Positions 43,435-52,955 are shown, counted from the stretch's first letter. The stretch: DNA of 64,000 nucleotides from Mesorhizobium sp. J8 (GCF_016591715.1 NZ_AP024109.1:2046001-2110000), one strand, 5' to 3'. A program made the numbers and translations. The notes: generated by a model not told the origin, from the sequence alone.

Positions 43435-44100
43435 ATGGCCAGCACAGAAGACACGATCGCCGTCCGTATCAGCAAGGAACTGGCGGACCGCATCATTTCG
43501 GGCGCCATCGAGCCCGGATCGCGGCTGCGCCAGGATCATGTCGCCGAAGAGTTCAACACCAGCCATGTCCCCGTGCGCGAGGCCTTCCGGCGCCTGGAGG
43601 CTCAAGGGTTGGCGATCAGCGAGCCTCGGCGCGGCGTGCGCGTCGCCGCTTTCGATCTTGGCGAGGTGAGGGAGGTGGCCGAGATGCGCGCGGCGCTCGA
43701 GGTGCTGGCGCTGCGCCATGCCGCGCCGCATTTGACGGCGTCGATCCTCGACCTCGCAGAGGAGGCGACCAAGGCCGGCGACAAATCCCGCGACGTGCGC
43801 TCCTGGGAAGAGGCCAACCGCACCTTCCACCGGCTGATCCTGGCGCCCTGCAACATGCCGCGCCTGCTTTCCACCATCGACGATTTGCACGCGGCGAGCG
43901 CGCGCTTCCTCTTCGCGGCCTGGCGCTCGGAGTGGGAAACCCGCACCGACCAGGACCACCGAGCGATCCTGAGCGCGCTGAGGCAAGGCAACACCGAATC
44001 GGCCGCCGCGACGCTCGGCCGTCATGTGCAATGGATCGGCCAAAAGCCGGTCAAGACCGCTTCCGGCCGGACCCGCGACGCTTTCGCCATAGTGGGGTAG
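43435..44100 (+). CDS. bioR: Biotin regulon repressor BioR (GntR family)
   Basis: 221 residues. Winged helix with ELADRIISGAIEPGSRLRQDHVAEEFNTSHVPVREAFRRLEAQGLA, the typical BioR opening, and an FCD-like effector domain. Identification rests on exact TTATCTATAA boxes before this gene and before bioY. No Shine-Dalgarno fits between the box and the ATG, so the message may be leaderless. Represses biotin synthesis and uptake genes in alphaproteobacteria. Confidence 0.88.
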   Translation: MASTEDTIAVRISKELADRIISGAIEPGSRLRQDHVAEEFNTSHVPVREAFRRLEAQGLAISEPRRGVRVAAFDLGEVREVAEMRAALEVLALRHAAPHLTASILDLAEEATKAGDKSRDVRSWEEANRTFHRLILAPCNMPRLLSTIDDLHAASARFLFAAWRSEWETRTDQDHRAILSALRQGNTESAAATLGRHVQWIGQKPVKTASGRTRDAFAIVG

Positions 44101-44328
44101 CGCAGGCTGGTGCGATTGGTCGAGAACTCGTCACTTTAGGGCGGAGCAAGGAGCGGAGCGACGCGCGCAGACGTGACGTTGAAGCTTTGCACCGGTGCAG
44201 AACGCCCCTTGTCTGCATCGTTTTTGCCCATTTGACCTGGATCGCGGCATGGATTCTCTCCGCGTCCGCTTCGCTCCCGCTCCGACCGAACCCGCGGGCT
44301 TGCCATCCTCGCGAAAATATGGATTCGA

Positions 44329-44358
44329 TAATAGATGAAGTTCAGAAATTATCTATAA
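44329..44358. promoter_or_regulatory. Tandem BioR boxes upstream of bioY
   Basis: Exact TTATCTATAA at 44349-44358 and a weaker inverted copy TAATAGATGA (two mismatches) at 44329-44338; centres 20 bp apart, two helical turns. The preceding 228 bp after bioR show no gene. Confidence 0.7.
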
Positions 44359-44377
44359 TCCAACCAGGAAACATACC

Positions 44378-44986
44378 GTGAGCAACGCAGCCGTTTCGAC
44401 CTACAAGCCCTCCTTCAGCCCGCTTCGCCTGCATAGCCGTTCGCTCGCCTGGCGGATCGGCGCCGTGATCATCGGCTCGTTGTTCCTGGCGCTGTCGTCC
44501 TATATAGAGGTCCCGATGGTGCCGGTTCCGGTGACCATGCAGACCTTCGCCGTGACGCTGGTCGGCGCGCTCTACGGCTGGCGTTTCGGCGCGCTCACCA
44601 TCGCCGCCTGGCTGGTTGAAGGCGCGGCAGGCTTCCCGGTGCTGGCGGGCGGGGCTGCCGGTATCCAGCATTTCGTCGGTCCGACCGGCGGCTATCTCTT
44701 CGCCTTCCCGATCGTTGGCGCCGTCGTCGGATGGCTGGCCGAGCGCGGCTGGAACGGAAATCGCGTCATGCTTGCCTTCGCCGCCATGCTGATCGGCAAC
44801 CTGCTGTGCCTGGTGCTTGGCACCGCCTGGCTTGCCGTCATGATCGGCGCCGAGAAGGCCATCACCTTCGGCTTCCTGCCCTTCATCGTCGGCGGCCTGC
44901 TCAAGTCGGCGCTGGGCGCGGTGACGCTGAAGCTCTTCTCCACCGATCGGGCGGAACAGCGCGGCCGCTCGTCCGGGACGCGATGA
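44378..44986 (+). CDS. bioY: Biotin transporter substrate-binding component BioY
   Basis: 202 residues from a GTG with AGGAA seven bases before it. Six membrane segments and the BioY hallmarks VPMVPVPVTMQTFAVTLVGALYG and GPTGGYLFAFPIVG. BioY is the S-component of ECF biotin importers and can work alone in rhizobia; no bioM or bioN is nearby. Ends in an ATGA overlap with the next gene. Controlled by BioR. Confidence 0.94.
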   Translation: MSNAAVSTYKPSFSPLRLHSRSLAWRIGAVIIGSLFLALSSYIEVPMVPVPVTMQTFAVTLVGALYGWRFGALTIAAWLVEGAAGFPVLAGGAAGIQHFVGPTGGYLFAFPIVGAVVGWLAERGWNGNRVMLAFAAMLIGNLLCLVLGTAWLAVMIGAEKAITFGFLPFIVGGLLKSALGAVTLKLFSTDRAEQRGRSSGTR

Positions 44987-45393
44987 CCGTCAGGCTGCGC
45001 GCCCATCATCTGCTTTGCCTGCTGACCTATGTCGGCAAGGGCTACTCGCCCGCCTTCACCGCCAATTACGACAAGGTGGTGAAGCGGCTGGGCGAGGGGG
45101 TTGTGATCGTTTCCGGTCCCGACGACATCTGCGCCCCGCTGCTCGACGAGCCGGAGGCGCATTGCTTTGGCGAGAGCGCCGCCGAGCGGGACGGGCTCGC
45201 TGCGCGTGATGTCGGCGCTCTTCTCGGGCGGCCGATCCGGGCCGGAGACCGGCTCGTGCTGGATGCCTCGGCACTGGCAGGAATGCGGAAGGCTTTTTCC
45301 GCCGGGCTGACGCGCCAGGCATGCTCCGGCTGCGAATGGTCCGGCCTGTGCGACGCGGTTGCCGCCAGCGGATTCAGCGATACCTATCTGTAG
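44983..45393 (+). CDS. DUF1284 family protein
   Basis: 136 residues beginning TVRLRAHHLLCLLTYVGKGYSPAF, the family signature, with cysteines in CAPLLDEPEAHCFGE and CSGCEWSGLC that could hold an iron-sulphur cluster or zinc. Function unknown. Translationally coupled to bioY, so a link to biotin supply, or at least BioR control, is inferred. Confidence 0.85.
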   Translation: MTVRLRAHHLLCLLTYVGKGYSPAFTANYDKVVKRLGEGVVIVSGPDDICAPLLDEPEAHCFGESAAERDGLAARDVGALLGRPIRAGDRLVLDASALAGMRKAFSAGLTRQACSGCEWSGLCDAVAASGFSDTYL

Positions 45394-45426
45394 GCAATTC
45401 GATGCCGGCATATCGGCATCCCGGCT

Positions 45427-45465
45427 CCGCGCAGAAGTTTTTCGCTGGCGCGGCATCGTTTTTTA
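45427..45465 (+). terminator. Possible terminator after bioY-DUF1284
   Basis: CCGCGC and GCGCGG form a 6-bp stem with a 15-base loop, followed by CATCGTTTTTT. A GATGCCG/CGGCATC hairpin lies just before it (45401-45420). Confidence 0.45.
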
Positions 45466-45596
45466 AGCCGGATGATTGCATTGTGATTCGCTGCGGATTG
45501 AAGCTCGACCCCAAAAAGGCCATGCTTTGACCGGAAAAGATCGAGTCTGTGGGCGGTCCGCCAAGGGCGGGATCGCGTCTGGCTGAAAGGGATACG

Positions 45597-47372
45597 ATGC
45601 GGCAAGGACGTGCGCGCTGGCTGATGAGGCTGGCATTTTTGGCCGGTGTGGCGCTTTGGGTGCTGCCGGTCCAGGCCAAGGAAGATGCCCAACCGCTGCA
45701 GATCACATCTTTCTCGGGCGCCTATCTCGCGGCCCATATCGCCGAAAGCGACAACGATCTCGACGACGCGATCGCTTACTACAAGCAGGCGCTTGCCTTT
45801 GCGCCGAACGATAAGGATCTGCAGCAAAGCCTGATGCTGGCTCTCGTTGCGCAAGGCCGCTTCGAGGAATCGCTGGTCTATGCCGACAAGCTGAAGGAAG
45901 TGCCGGACGTCGAGCGCTTCTCACGCCTGGCCCTGGCCATCGATTCCTTCCACAAGAAGGACTACGTCAAGGCGCAGTACTGGCTGAAGCTCTCGCTCGA
46001 ATCCGATCTCGACCGGTTGCTCTCCGGCGTCATGAACGGCTGGGCCATGGAGGGCGCCGGCAACGCGTCCGAGGCGATGGAGTCCATCGACAAGCTCAAG
46101 GGTCCGGACTGGTTCGGCCTGTTCAAGTCGTTCCACCGCGCGCTGATCGCCGACGCCGCCGGCTTGAACGACAAGGCCGATGCGATCTACGCCGCCACGC
46201 TCGCCGACACCACGGCCGGCGGCTCCGCGCCCGAAACCTGGATGCGCAATGCCCAGGCCTATGCCTCCTTCCTCGCCCGCAAGGGCGACAAGTCGAAGGC
46301 GCTGGCGGTTTTGAACCAGGCCGAAGCCTTCGCCCCGGGTAAGCTCGAGATCACCACGCTGCGGGACCGCATCGCCAAGGGCGACAAGATCGAGCCGCTC
46401 GTCGCCGGCCCGGCCGACGGCGCCTCCGAAATCCTGCTTGACCTTGCGACCGCGCTCAACCGCGGCGGCGGCGAGCCTTTCGTGCGGCTCTACCTGCAAT
46501 ACGCGCTGGCGCTGAAGCCGGACAGCGATGCGGCCCTGGTGCAGCTTGCCGCTGTCGCCGAGCAGCTCAAGGACGGCGAGGGCGCCATCGCGCTTTACCG
46601 CCGCATCCCGGCTTCCTCGCCGCTGAAGGAGCTTTCCGACCTGCAGCTCGGCCTGAACCTCGCCGATCTCGACAAGCACGACGAGGCGATCGCCCATCTC
46701 AAGGCCTATCTCGACAAGCACCCGGACGACATGCGCGCCTATCTGGCGCTTGGCGGCGTCTATGGCTCGAAGGAAGATTTCCGCTCGGCCGCCAATCTCT
46801 ACGATAAGGCCGTCGAGCAGCTGAAGGCGCCGACCGCCGCCAACTGGAACATCTTTTACCAGCGCGGCATCGCCTATGAGCGGCTGAAGGAATGGCCGAA
46901 GGCAGAACCTAATTTCCGCAAGGCGCTGGAATTGCAGCCCGACCAGCCGCAGGTCATGAACTATCTCGGCTATTCCTGGGTCGACATGAACATGAACCTC
47001 AAGGAAGGCCTGGCGATGATCCAGAAGGCCGTGGATCTCAGGCCGAACGACGGCTACATCGTCGATTCGCTGGGCTGGGCCTATTACCGCATGGGTCGCT
47101 TCGACGACGCCGTGCGCGAGATGGAGCGCGCCGTCTCGCTGAAGCCGGAAGACCCGGTCCTCAACGACCATCTCGGCGATGCCTACTGGCGCGTCGGCCG
47201 CAAGCTCGAGGCTACCTATCAGTGGACCCAGGCGCGCGACCTGAAGCCGGACCCAGACGTGCTCGCCACCCTTCAGCAGAAGCTGCTCAAGGGCCTGCCG
47301 CCCATCGAATCCAACACCGCGCAGGAAACCCCGAAGGTGAAGCCGGAGCCGACGCCCGCGCCGAAGGGCTGA
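45597..47372 (+). CDS. Large TPR-repeat protein
   Basis: 591 residues from the ATG preceded by GAAAGGGA. Signal peptide ends near VLPVQAKED (about residue 25). Repeated TPR units through most of the length, clearest in AYLALGGVYGSKEDFRSAANLYDKAVEQL, RGIAYERLKEWPKAEPNFRKALELQP and SLGWAYYRMGRFDDAVREMERAVSLKP. Likely a periplasmic or envelope scaffold. The C-terminus is proline- and lysine-rich (KVKPEPTPAPKG). No specific partner can be named. Confidence 0.88.
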   Translation: MRQGRARWLMRLAFLAGVALWVLPVQAKEDAQPLQITSFSGAYLAAHIAESDNDLDDAIAYYKQALAFAPNDKDLQQSLMLALVAQGRFEESLVYADKLKEVPDVERFSRLALAIDSFHKKDYVKAQYWLKLSLESDLDRLLSGVMNGWAMEGAGNASEAMESIDKLKGPDWFGLFKSFHRALIADAAGLNDKADAIYAATLADTTAGGSAPETWMRNAQAYASFLARKGDKSKALAVLNQAEAFAPGKLEITTLRDRIAKGDKIEPLVAGPADGASEILLDLATALNRGGGEPFVRLYLQYALALKPDSDAALVQLAAVAEQLKDGEGAIALYRRIPASSPLKELSDLQLGLNLADLDKHDEAIAHLKAYLDKHPDDMRAYLALGGVYGSKEDFRSAANLYDKAVEQLKAPTAANWNIFYQRGIAYERLKEWPKAEPNFRKALELQPDQPQVMNYLGYSWVDMNMNLKEGLAMIQKAVDLRPNDGYIVDSLGWAYYRMGRFDDAVREMERAVSLKPEDPVLNDHLGDAYWRVGRKLEATYQWTQARDLKPDPDVLATLQQKLLKGLPPIESNTAQETPKVKPEPTPAPKG

Positions 47373-47417
47373 GCTTCGATCCTGATTGCCGGCGGGGCCC
47401 TTCGGAGCCCCGCGTTT

Positions 47418-47879
47418 TCAAAACATCTTCCGGTAGACGACGAACCCGGACTTCTCGCCGACCTTGTCATAGAGCTGCATCGCCGTGTGGTTCGTCTCAT
47501 GCGTCAGCCAGTAGACGCGGTTCGCCCCCGCTTGGCTGGCGCGTTCGTAGACGCCTTCGATCAGTGCCCGGCCGACGCCCTGGCCGCGCGCGGCCTGCGT
47601 GGTGAAGAGATCCTGCAGATAGCAGCTCGGCGCGATCGACGTCGTCGACCGATGGTAGAGATAATGGACGAGGCCGAGCAGGTTGCCCTCGCGTTCGGAC
47701 ACCAGCGCATGCACCGGCTCATAGGCATCGAAGAAACGCGACCAGGTCATGTGCGTGATCTCGCCGGCGAGTGCCGTCGGGCCGGAGCGCCCGTAAAACG
47801 CGTTATAGCCGTCCCACAGCGGCAGCCATTGCTCGTAATCCTGCCTTGTGACGGGTCGGACGGTAAGTTGACCGGACAT
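47418..47879 (-). CDS. GNAT-family N-acetyltransferase
   Basis: 153 residues from the ATG giving MSGQLTVRPVTRQDYEQWLPLWDGYNAFYGRSG. Acetyl-CoA-binding motif is LQDLFTTQAARGQGVGRALIEGVYERA (R-G-Q-G-V-G-R), then NRVYWLTHETNHTAMQLYDKVGEKSGFVVY. Substrate unknown. The longer upstream frame runs antisense towards glyQ and is not needed. Confidence 0.88.
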   Translation of the reverse strand: MSGQLTVRPVTRQDYEQWLPLWDGYNAFYGRSGPTALAGEITHMTWSRFFDAYEPVHALVSEREGNLLGLVHYLYHRSTTSIAPSCYLQDLFTTQAARGQGVGRALIEGVYERASQAGANRVYWLTHETNHTAMQLYDKVGEKSGFVVYRKMF

Positions 47880-48047
47880 AACGAAATCTCTGTCGTTGAC
47901 GTGGAACGGAGCAAAGGTTGGCCGCCGCTCGACCGCAATGGGCCAGCCGGCCGCAAAGCTTTCCGCCTTGCCGGATGCGAGCCGCCGCCTTGACGCTTGC
48001 CGGCCCGGCAACTAGGGAAGCGTCATCCTGCGCTTGCCGAGGCCGCC

Positions 48048-48992
48048 GTGACCATCGAGATCCCCGTCCACATGCATCCCAGCCGCTCCTTCCAGGGGCT
48101 GATCCTGACCTTGCACAACTACTGGGCGGATTATGGTTGCCTCATCCTGCAGCCTTACGACATGGAGGTCGGCGCCGGCACTTTCCATCCGGCCACCACC
48201 TTGCGGGCGCTCGGCCCGCTGCGCTGGAATGCGGCTTACGTGCAGCCTTCGCGCCGGCCAAAGGACGGCCGCTACGGCGAGAACCCCAACCGTCTGCAGC
48301 ATTATTACCAGTATCAGGTGATCCTGAAGCCCAATCCGCCGAACCTGCAGGAGCTCTACCTCGGCTCGCTGCAGGCGATCGGCGTCGACCCGCTGCTGCA
48401 CGACATCCGCTTCGTCGAGGACGACTGGGAGAGCCCGACGCTGGGCGCCTGGGGACTCGGCTGGGAGTGCTGGTGCGACGGCATGGAAGTCTCGCAGTTC
48501 ACCTATTTCCAGCAGGTCTGCGGCATCGAATGCGCGCCGGTGGCGGGCGAGCTGACCTATGGTCTCGAACGGCTCGCCATGTATGTGCAGGGCGTCGACA
48601 ATGTCTACGACCTGAACTTCAACGGCCGTGAAGGCGCCGAGAAGGTCACCTACGGCGACGTCTTCCTGCAGGCCGAGCAGGAATATTCGCGCCACAATTT
48701 CGAATTCGCCAACACCGCGATGCTGCTGAGGCACTTCGAGGACGCCGAGGCCGAGTGCAAGGCGCTGCTCGATGCGGGCACGCCGAAGCCCAGCGACAAT
48801 CTGGCGATGCACCGCATGGTCTTTCCGGCCTACGACCAGTGCATCAAGGCAAGCCATGTCTTCAACCTGCTCGACGCGCGCGGCGTGATCTCGGTCACCG
48901 AGCGGCAAAGCTACATCCTGCGCGTACGCAACCTGGCCAAGGCTTGCGGCGAGGCGTTCCTGAAGACGCAGGCCGGCGGAATGGCGGCTTAA
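48048..48992 (+). CDS. glyQ: Glycyl-tRNA synthetase alpha subunit
   Basis: 314 residues from a GTG; an ATG eight codons later (MHPSRSFQG) is an alternative. Class II core of the bacterial alpha2-beta2 enzyme with [34 protein letters not shown] and [24 protein letters not shown]. Forms the catalytic site for glycine activation and needs the GlyS beta subunit, encoded 1.6 kb downstream on the same strand. Confidence 0.97.
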   Translation: MTIEIPVHMHPSRSFQGLILTLHNYWADYGCLILQPYDMEVGAGTFHPATTLRALGPLRWNAAYVQPSRRPKDGRYGENPNRLQHYYQYQVILKPNPPNLQELYLGSLQAIGVDPLLHDIRFVEDDWESPTLGAWGLGWECWCDGMEVSQFTYFQQVCGIECAPVAGELTYGLERLAMYVQGVDNVYDLNFNGREGAEKVTYGDVFLQAEQEYSRHNFEFANTAMLLRHFEDAEAECKALLDAGTPKPSDNLAMHRMVFPAYDQCIKASHVFNLLDARGVISVTERQSYILRVRNLAKACGEAFLKTQAGGMAA

Positions 48993-49073
48993 GGGAAGGC
49001 TGCAGCTTTCCCGCTTGATTCCCTATTTGTTCCCGTTTAGGTTGCAGCAACTTACCAAGGGGGAGCAGGCAGC

Positions 49074-49763
49074 GTGGGCATTTTCAGAAATTTTTCGACG
49101 AGCACGAACTGGGTCGTCAGGCTGCTGTGCATCGGCATCGCCGTCGACGTGATCGCCGTACTTTCAGGCCTGTCCGAGATCTGGCTGCTGAACGATATCG
49201 ATGCCGGCACCTATGACTACGATGTCACGGCAGCGGCCAGTTGGAACGACAGCCGGCAAGGCGCGATAGGCATCGCCCAGCTCGTTCTCTATCTGGCGCA
49301 GGCCATTATCATTCTTAGCTGGATCCGCCTGGCCAACAGGAACGCCAGGGCGCTTGGCGCCCGCGACATGCAGTTCACGCCCGGCTGGGCGATCGGCTGG
49401 TATTTCATCCCCATCGCCAACCTTTGGAAGCCTTATCAGGCGATGTCGGAGATATGGCGGGCAAGCAGCGGGTCTGCCGACTGGAAATCGGCCGAGACGT
49501 CCGGAACGCTTCAGGGCTGGTGGGCCGCCTGGCTGGTGGCCAACGCGCTCGGTCGGGTCTCCTTCAGGCTCTCCATGAAAGCGCAGGAAATTCCGGAACT
49601 GAAGAACGCCTCGATTGCGACCACCGCTGCCGATGTTGCCAGCGTTGTGCTGAGCCTGCTTCTCCTGGAAGTCGTGAAGGAGATTTATCGGCGGCAAACC
49701 GCCTGGTCCGCCGCCCCTCCGGCAATGCCTCAGGACAGCGCCGGCTTGCCTGAAACGGCATAG
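49074..49763 (+). CDS. DUF4328 membrane protein
   Basis: 229 residues from a GTG. About four membrane segments and the DUF4328 signature FTPGWAIGWYFIPIANLWKPYQAMSEIWRAS. Function unknown; such proteins are widespread in bacteria as isolated genes. Lies between glyQ and glyS on the same strand. Confidence 0.85.
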   Translation: MGIFRNFSTSTNWVVRLLCIGIAVDVIAVLSGLSEIWLLNDIDAGTYDYDVTAAASWNDSRQGAIGIAQLVLYLAQAIIILSWIRLANRNARALGARDMQFTPGWAIGWYFIPIANLWKPYQAMSEIWRASSGSADWKSAETSGTLQGWWAAWLVANALGRVSFRLSMKAQEIPELKNASIATTAADVASVVLSLLLLEVVKEIYRRQTAWSAAPPAMPQDSAGLPETA

Positions 49764-49912
49764 GCCACCGCAGCCGGGACATTCAGCCCGCTCGATCCAT
49801 CGATCGTGCGCATGGCCTGCCTGACCCCCGGCATGGCGATCGCGCCGTGCATCTGCGCGGCGAAGCAGGCGCTGAGCGCCAGGATCTGCAGGGTTCTCGA
49901 TGCCGTCTTCAT
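49730..49912 (-). CDS. Possible small exported protein
   Basis: 60 residues. The first 26 (MKTASRTLQILALSACFAAQMHGAIA) look like a signal peptide, leaving a 34-residue mature part. No clear ribosome-binding site, and it overlaps the end of the DUF4328 gene by 34 bases on the other strand. It could be a chance frame. Confidence 0.3.
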   Translation of the reverse strand: MKTASRTLQILALSACFAAQMHGAIAMPGVRQAMRTIDGSSGLNVPAAVAYAVSGKPALS

Positions 49913-50104
49913 CGTCGTTCAGCCAATAGGTCTCTGCCTGAGCGTGTGTCGCTTCAGCGCAGCGTTCGGTTCATGGGATGGTCTGCTCCAAGGACGGACG
50001 ACCTCGCTGCGTCCCGACAGCGGGCCGAAAAATTCCGCGAAATCGATCGACGAGGCGATCTGCTGGCGGGGTGACAGCGGCCGGCCGAGTTGCTATGCGC
50101 TTCT

Positions 50105-50152
50105 ACCTCCCCCTTGATGGGGGAGGTCGCCGCGGAGCGGCGGGTGGGGGTG
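50105..50152. repeat. Left arm of palindromic repeat flanking the DUF559 gene (copy E)
   Basis: Outer hairpin ACCTCCCCC-TTGAT-GGGGGAGGT, then GTCGCCGCGGAGCGGCGGGT and GGGGGTG. It is the inverted counterpart of the right arm at 50576-50624 and related to the arms of copies C and D. Together with the small possible frame before it, it occupies the 403-bp gap after the DUF4328 gene. Confidence 0.8.
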
Positions 50153-50166
50153 ACTGGCGCTTCCCT

Positions 50167-50568
50167 ATGCCAAAACTTGACCGTTTCAAGTTGCAGTCCG
50201 CACGAAGGCTTCGCGCCTCGATGACAGACGAAGAACGACTGCTGTGGCGGCACCTGTGGCGCATCCCGGTCGAAGGAACACATTTCCGCCGACAGGCGTC
50301 TGTGGGCGCCTATTACCCCGACTTCTTATCCCATCGGCTGAAATTGATTATCGAGGTGGATGGCTCCCACCACAGTGCCGATGATCAGCTGCGCCATGAT
50401 GAAGTTCGGACACGGTGGTTCGAAAGCCAAGGCTATCGCGTCGTCCGCTTCTGGAACCATGAGATAAAAAACGAACTGGATTCCGTGCTCGATACAATTT
50501 ATGCGGCGGTGGAAGAACGGAAATCACACCTGCATCTGCGCGATGGTGCCGAAGGTATTGGCGGCTGA
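50167..50568 (+). CDS. DUF559 endonuclease-domain protein
   Basis: 133 residues. DUF559/Vsr-like PD-(D/E)xK fold: an N-terminal ARRLRASMTDEERLLWRHLW, FRRQASVGAYYPDFLSHRLKLIIEVDGSHH (acidic residues D and E-x-D as nuclease core) and GYRVVRFWNHEI. Members are predicted nicking or repair-type nucleases of unknown role. Framed on both sides by inverted arms of a palindromic repeat whose other copies have about 30 bases in this position. Lower GC and different codon choice than glyQ/glyS point to transfer. Confidence 0.88.
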   Translation: MPKLDRFKLQSARRLRASMTDEERLLWRHLWRIPVEGTHFRRQASVGAYYPDFLSHRLKLIIEVDGSHHSADDQLRHDEVRTRWFESQGYRVVRFWNHEIKNELDSVLDTIYAAVEERKSHLHLRDGAEGIGG

Positions 50569-50575
50569 GAGGCCG

Positions 50576-50624
50576 CCACCCCGCCCCGGCGCTACGCGCC
50601 GACCCTCCCCATCCAGGGGAGGGT
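50576..50624. repeat. Right arm of palindromic repeat flanking the DUF559 gene (copy E)
   Basis: CACCCCGCCCCGGCGCTACGCGCC then the hairpin ACCCTCCCC-ATCCA-GGGGAGGGT. Reverse complement of the left arm with scattered differences. The adjoining TGGGGAG serves as Shine-Dalgarno of glyS. Confidence 0.8.
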
Positions 50625-50637
50625 GGGGAGCTTAACT

Positions 50638-52791
50638 ATGCCCGACCTGCTCTTGGAACTTCGCTCCGAGGAAATCCCCGCCCGCATGCAGCGCAAGGCT
50701 GCTGGCGACCTCAGGAAGATGCTGACCGATGGTCTGGTCGAGGCGGGTCTCACCTATGAGGCGGCGCGCGAATATTGGACGCCGCGGCGCCTCGCGCTCG
50801 ACATCCGTGGCCTGACGGCGCGCTCGAAGGAGATCCGCGAGGAGATCAAGGGGCCGTCGACCACGGCGCCCGAGCAGGCTGTGCAGGGCTTCCTGCGCAA
50901 GGCCGGCCTGTCATCGATCGCCGAGGCGCATGTCCATTCCGATCCGAAGAAGGGCGACTTCTACGTCGCTCACATTTCGAAGCCGGGCCGGGCGGCGGAA
51001 GAGATCATCGCCGAACTGGTGCCGGGTATCATCAAAAGCTTCCCCTGGCCGAAATCGATGCGCTGGGGGCCGGCCTCGGCGAAGCCCGGCTCGCTGCGCT
51101 GGGTGCGGCCGCTGCAGTCGATCGTCTGCACCTTCGGACCGGAGACCGAAGAGCCGGTCGTGGTCGATTTTGAGATCGACGGCATCCGCGCCGGCAATGT
51201 CACCTACGGTCATCGCTTCCACGCGCCGGGCCCGATCACCGTGCGCCGTTTCGACGATTATGTGGCGAAGCTGGAGGCGGCCAAGGTCGTGCTCGATGCC
51301 GACCGGCGCAAGGAGATCATCCTGGCCGATGCCCGCAACATCGCCTTCGCCAACGGCCTCGACCTCGTCGAGGATGAGGGCCTGCTGGAGGAGGTCTCCG
51401 GGCTGGTGGAATGGCCGGTCGTGCTGATGGGCGAGTTCGAGCAGGATTTCCTCACCATTCCGGGCGAGGTCATCCGCCTCACCATCCGCGCCAACCAGAA
51501 GTGTTTCGTCACCCGACCGCAGGGCGCGGGCGAGGACCTGTCGAACCGCTTCATCCTGGTCGCCAACATCGAGGCGAGGGATGGCGGCAAGGAGATCGCC
51601 TACGGCAACGGCAAGGTGGTGCGCGCCCGCTTGTCCGATGCGCTTTATTTCTGGAAGACCGACCAGAGCGATTTGCCCGACCTCGACCAGCTGAAGGAAT
51701 CGGCGGCGAAGTTCGACCTCGATCTGAAGAAGCCGCTCGACCAGCGCATGGCGCGGCTCGATCATCTGAACGTCACCTTCCATGCCAAGCTTGGCACGCA
51801 AGGGCAGCGGGTGGAGCGCATCAAACGGCTGGCCGAGGAACTGGCACCTGTCGTCGGAGCCGATAGCGCTTTAGTCGCCAGGGCGTCGGTGCTCGCCAAG
51901 GCGGACCTGCAGACCGAGGTGGTCGGCGAGTTTCCGGAACTGCAGGGCGCGATGGGCCGCAAATACGCGCTGCTGCAGGGCGAGCATGCATCCGTGGCCG
52001 CCGCTGCCGAGGAGCATTACAAGCCGCAGGGTCCGTCCGACCGCGTGCCGACTGATCCGGTCTCGGTTGCCGTCGCGCTTGCCGACAAGCTCGACACGCT
52101 GACCGGCTTCTGGGCGATCGACGAGAAGCCCACCGGGAGCAAGGATCCGTTCGCTTTGCGCCGCGCCGCGCTCGGCGTGGTCAGGCTCCTCACCGAGAAC
52201 CGTATTCGTCTGGCGCTGACGTCTATTTTCGCCAAGGCCTTCGCAAATTTCAAAGGCGGGGCGGATCAGTCGTCAGACCTCCTGGCCTTCTTCCACGATC
52301 GCCTCAAAGTCTATCTCCGCGACCAGGGCGCGCGGCACGATCTGATCGATGCCGTCATCACGCCTCGGTCCGACGACCTGCTGCAGATCGTGCGTCGCGT
52401 CGAGGCGCTGGGCTCCTTGCTCGACACCGACGGGGGCAAGAACCTGCTCGCCGGAACCAAGCGCGCCGCCAACATCCTGGCCGCCGAGGAGAAGAAGAAA
52501 ACGCTGGTCGCCGAGGATGTTGAGCCGGCGCTGTTTCGCGAGGAAGCGGAAAAGAAGCTTTTCGCCGCGGTGAATCAAGCCGAGAAGGAAGCCGGCCAAG
52601 CAATTCAAAATGAAGATTTTTCCGCCGCCATGCTGGCGCTTAGCGCGTTGCGCGAACCCGTTGATTCATTTTTTGAGGGCGTTCTCGTGAATGATGAGGA
52701 CCAGGCCGTGCGCGCCAACCGCCTGGCGCTGCTCGCCCGCATCCGCGCCGCCACCGATCAGGTCGCGGATTTTTCAAAAATCGCCGGCTGA
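50638..52791 (+). CDS. glyS: Glycyl-tRNA synthetase beta subunit
   Basis: 717 residues, starting [18 protein letters not shown], the standard GlyS opening. Later landmarks include [42 protein letters not shown] and a C-terminal anticodon-binding domain ending [18 protein letters not shown]. Works with GlyQ to charge tRNA(Gly). GGGGAG seven bases before the ATG comes from the border of the palindromic repeat. Confidence 0.97.
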   Translation: MPDLLLELRSEEIPARMQRKAAGDLRKMLTDGLVEAGLTYEAAREYWTPRRLALDIRGLTARSKEIREEIKGPSTTAPEQAVQGFLRKAGLSSIAEAHVHSDPKKGDFYVAHISKPGRAAEEIIAELVPGIIKSFPWPKSMRWGPASAKPGSLRWVRPLQSIVCTFGPETEEPVVVDFEIDGIRAGNVTYGHRFHAPGPITVRRFDDYVAKLEAAKVVLDADRRKEIILADARNIAFANGLDLVEDEGLLEEVSGLVEWPVVLMGEFEQDFLTIPGEVIRLTIRANQKCFVTRPQGAGEDLSNRFILVANIEARDGGKEIAYGNGKVVRARLSDALYFWKTDQSDLPDLDQLKESAAKFDLDLKKPLDQRMARLDHLNVTFHAKLGTQGQRVERIKRLAEELAPVVGADSALVARASVLAKADLQTEVVGEFPELQGAMGRKYALLQGEHASVAAAAEEHYKPQGPSDRVPTDPVSVAVALADKLDTLTGFWAIDEKPTGSKDPFALRRAALGVVRLLTENRIRLALTSIFAKAFANFKGGADQSSDLLAFFHDRLKVYLRDQGARHDLIDAVITPRSDDLLQIVRRVEALGSLLDTDGGKNLLAGTKRAANILAAEEKKKTLVAEDVEPALFREEAEKKLFAAVNQAEKEAGQAIQNEDFSAAMLALSALREPVDSFFEGVLVNDEDQAVRANRLALLARIRAATDQVADFSKIAG

Positions 52792-52955
52792 CAGCTCGAA
52801 AAATCGCACGTTCGGCACTGCCTGCATCCGTCAGGATGCGGGCATGCTTGAACAATTCGGCGCCCGAAATTTAATGCGCCGGAGCCGGCTTACAGTCATA
52901 CGGCGATGACTTCCGCATGGGACAACAAGGCGTTCCCAAACCACGGAGGCATGCC

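Noticed and set aside
44101..44348. Possible riboswitch upstream of bioY
   Set aside because: No recognisable riboswitch fold; BioR boxes explain the regulation.
45321..45530. Small plus-strand frame after the DUF1284 gene
   Set aside because: No ribosome-binding site, overlaps the end of DUF1284 and runs through a hairpin with a T tract.
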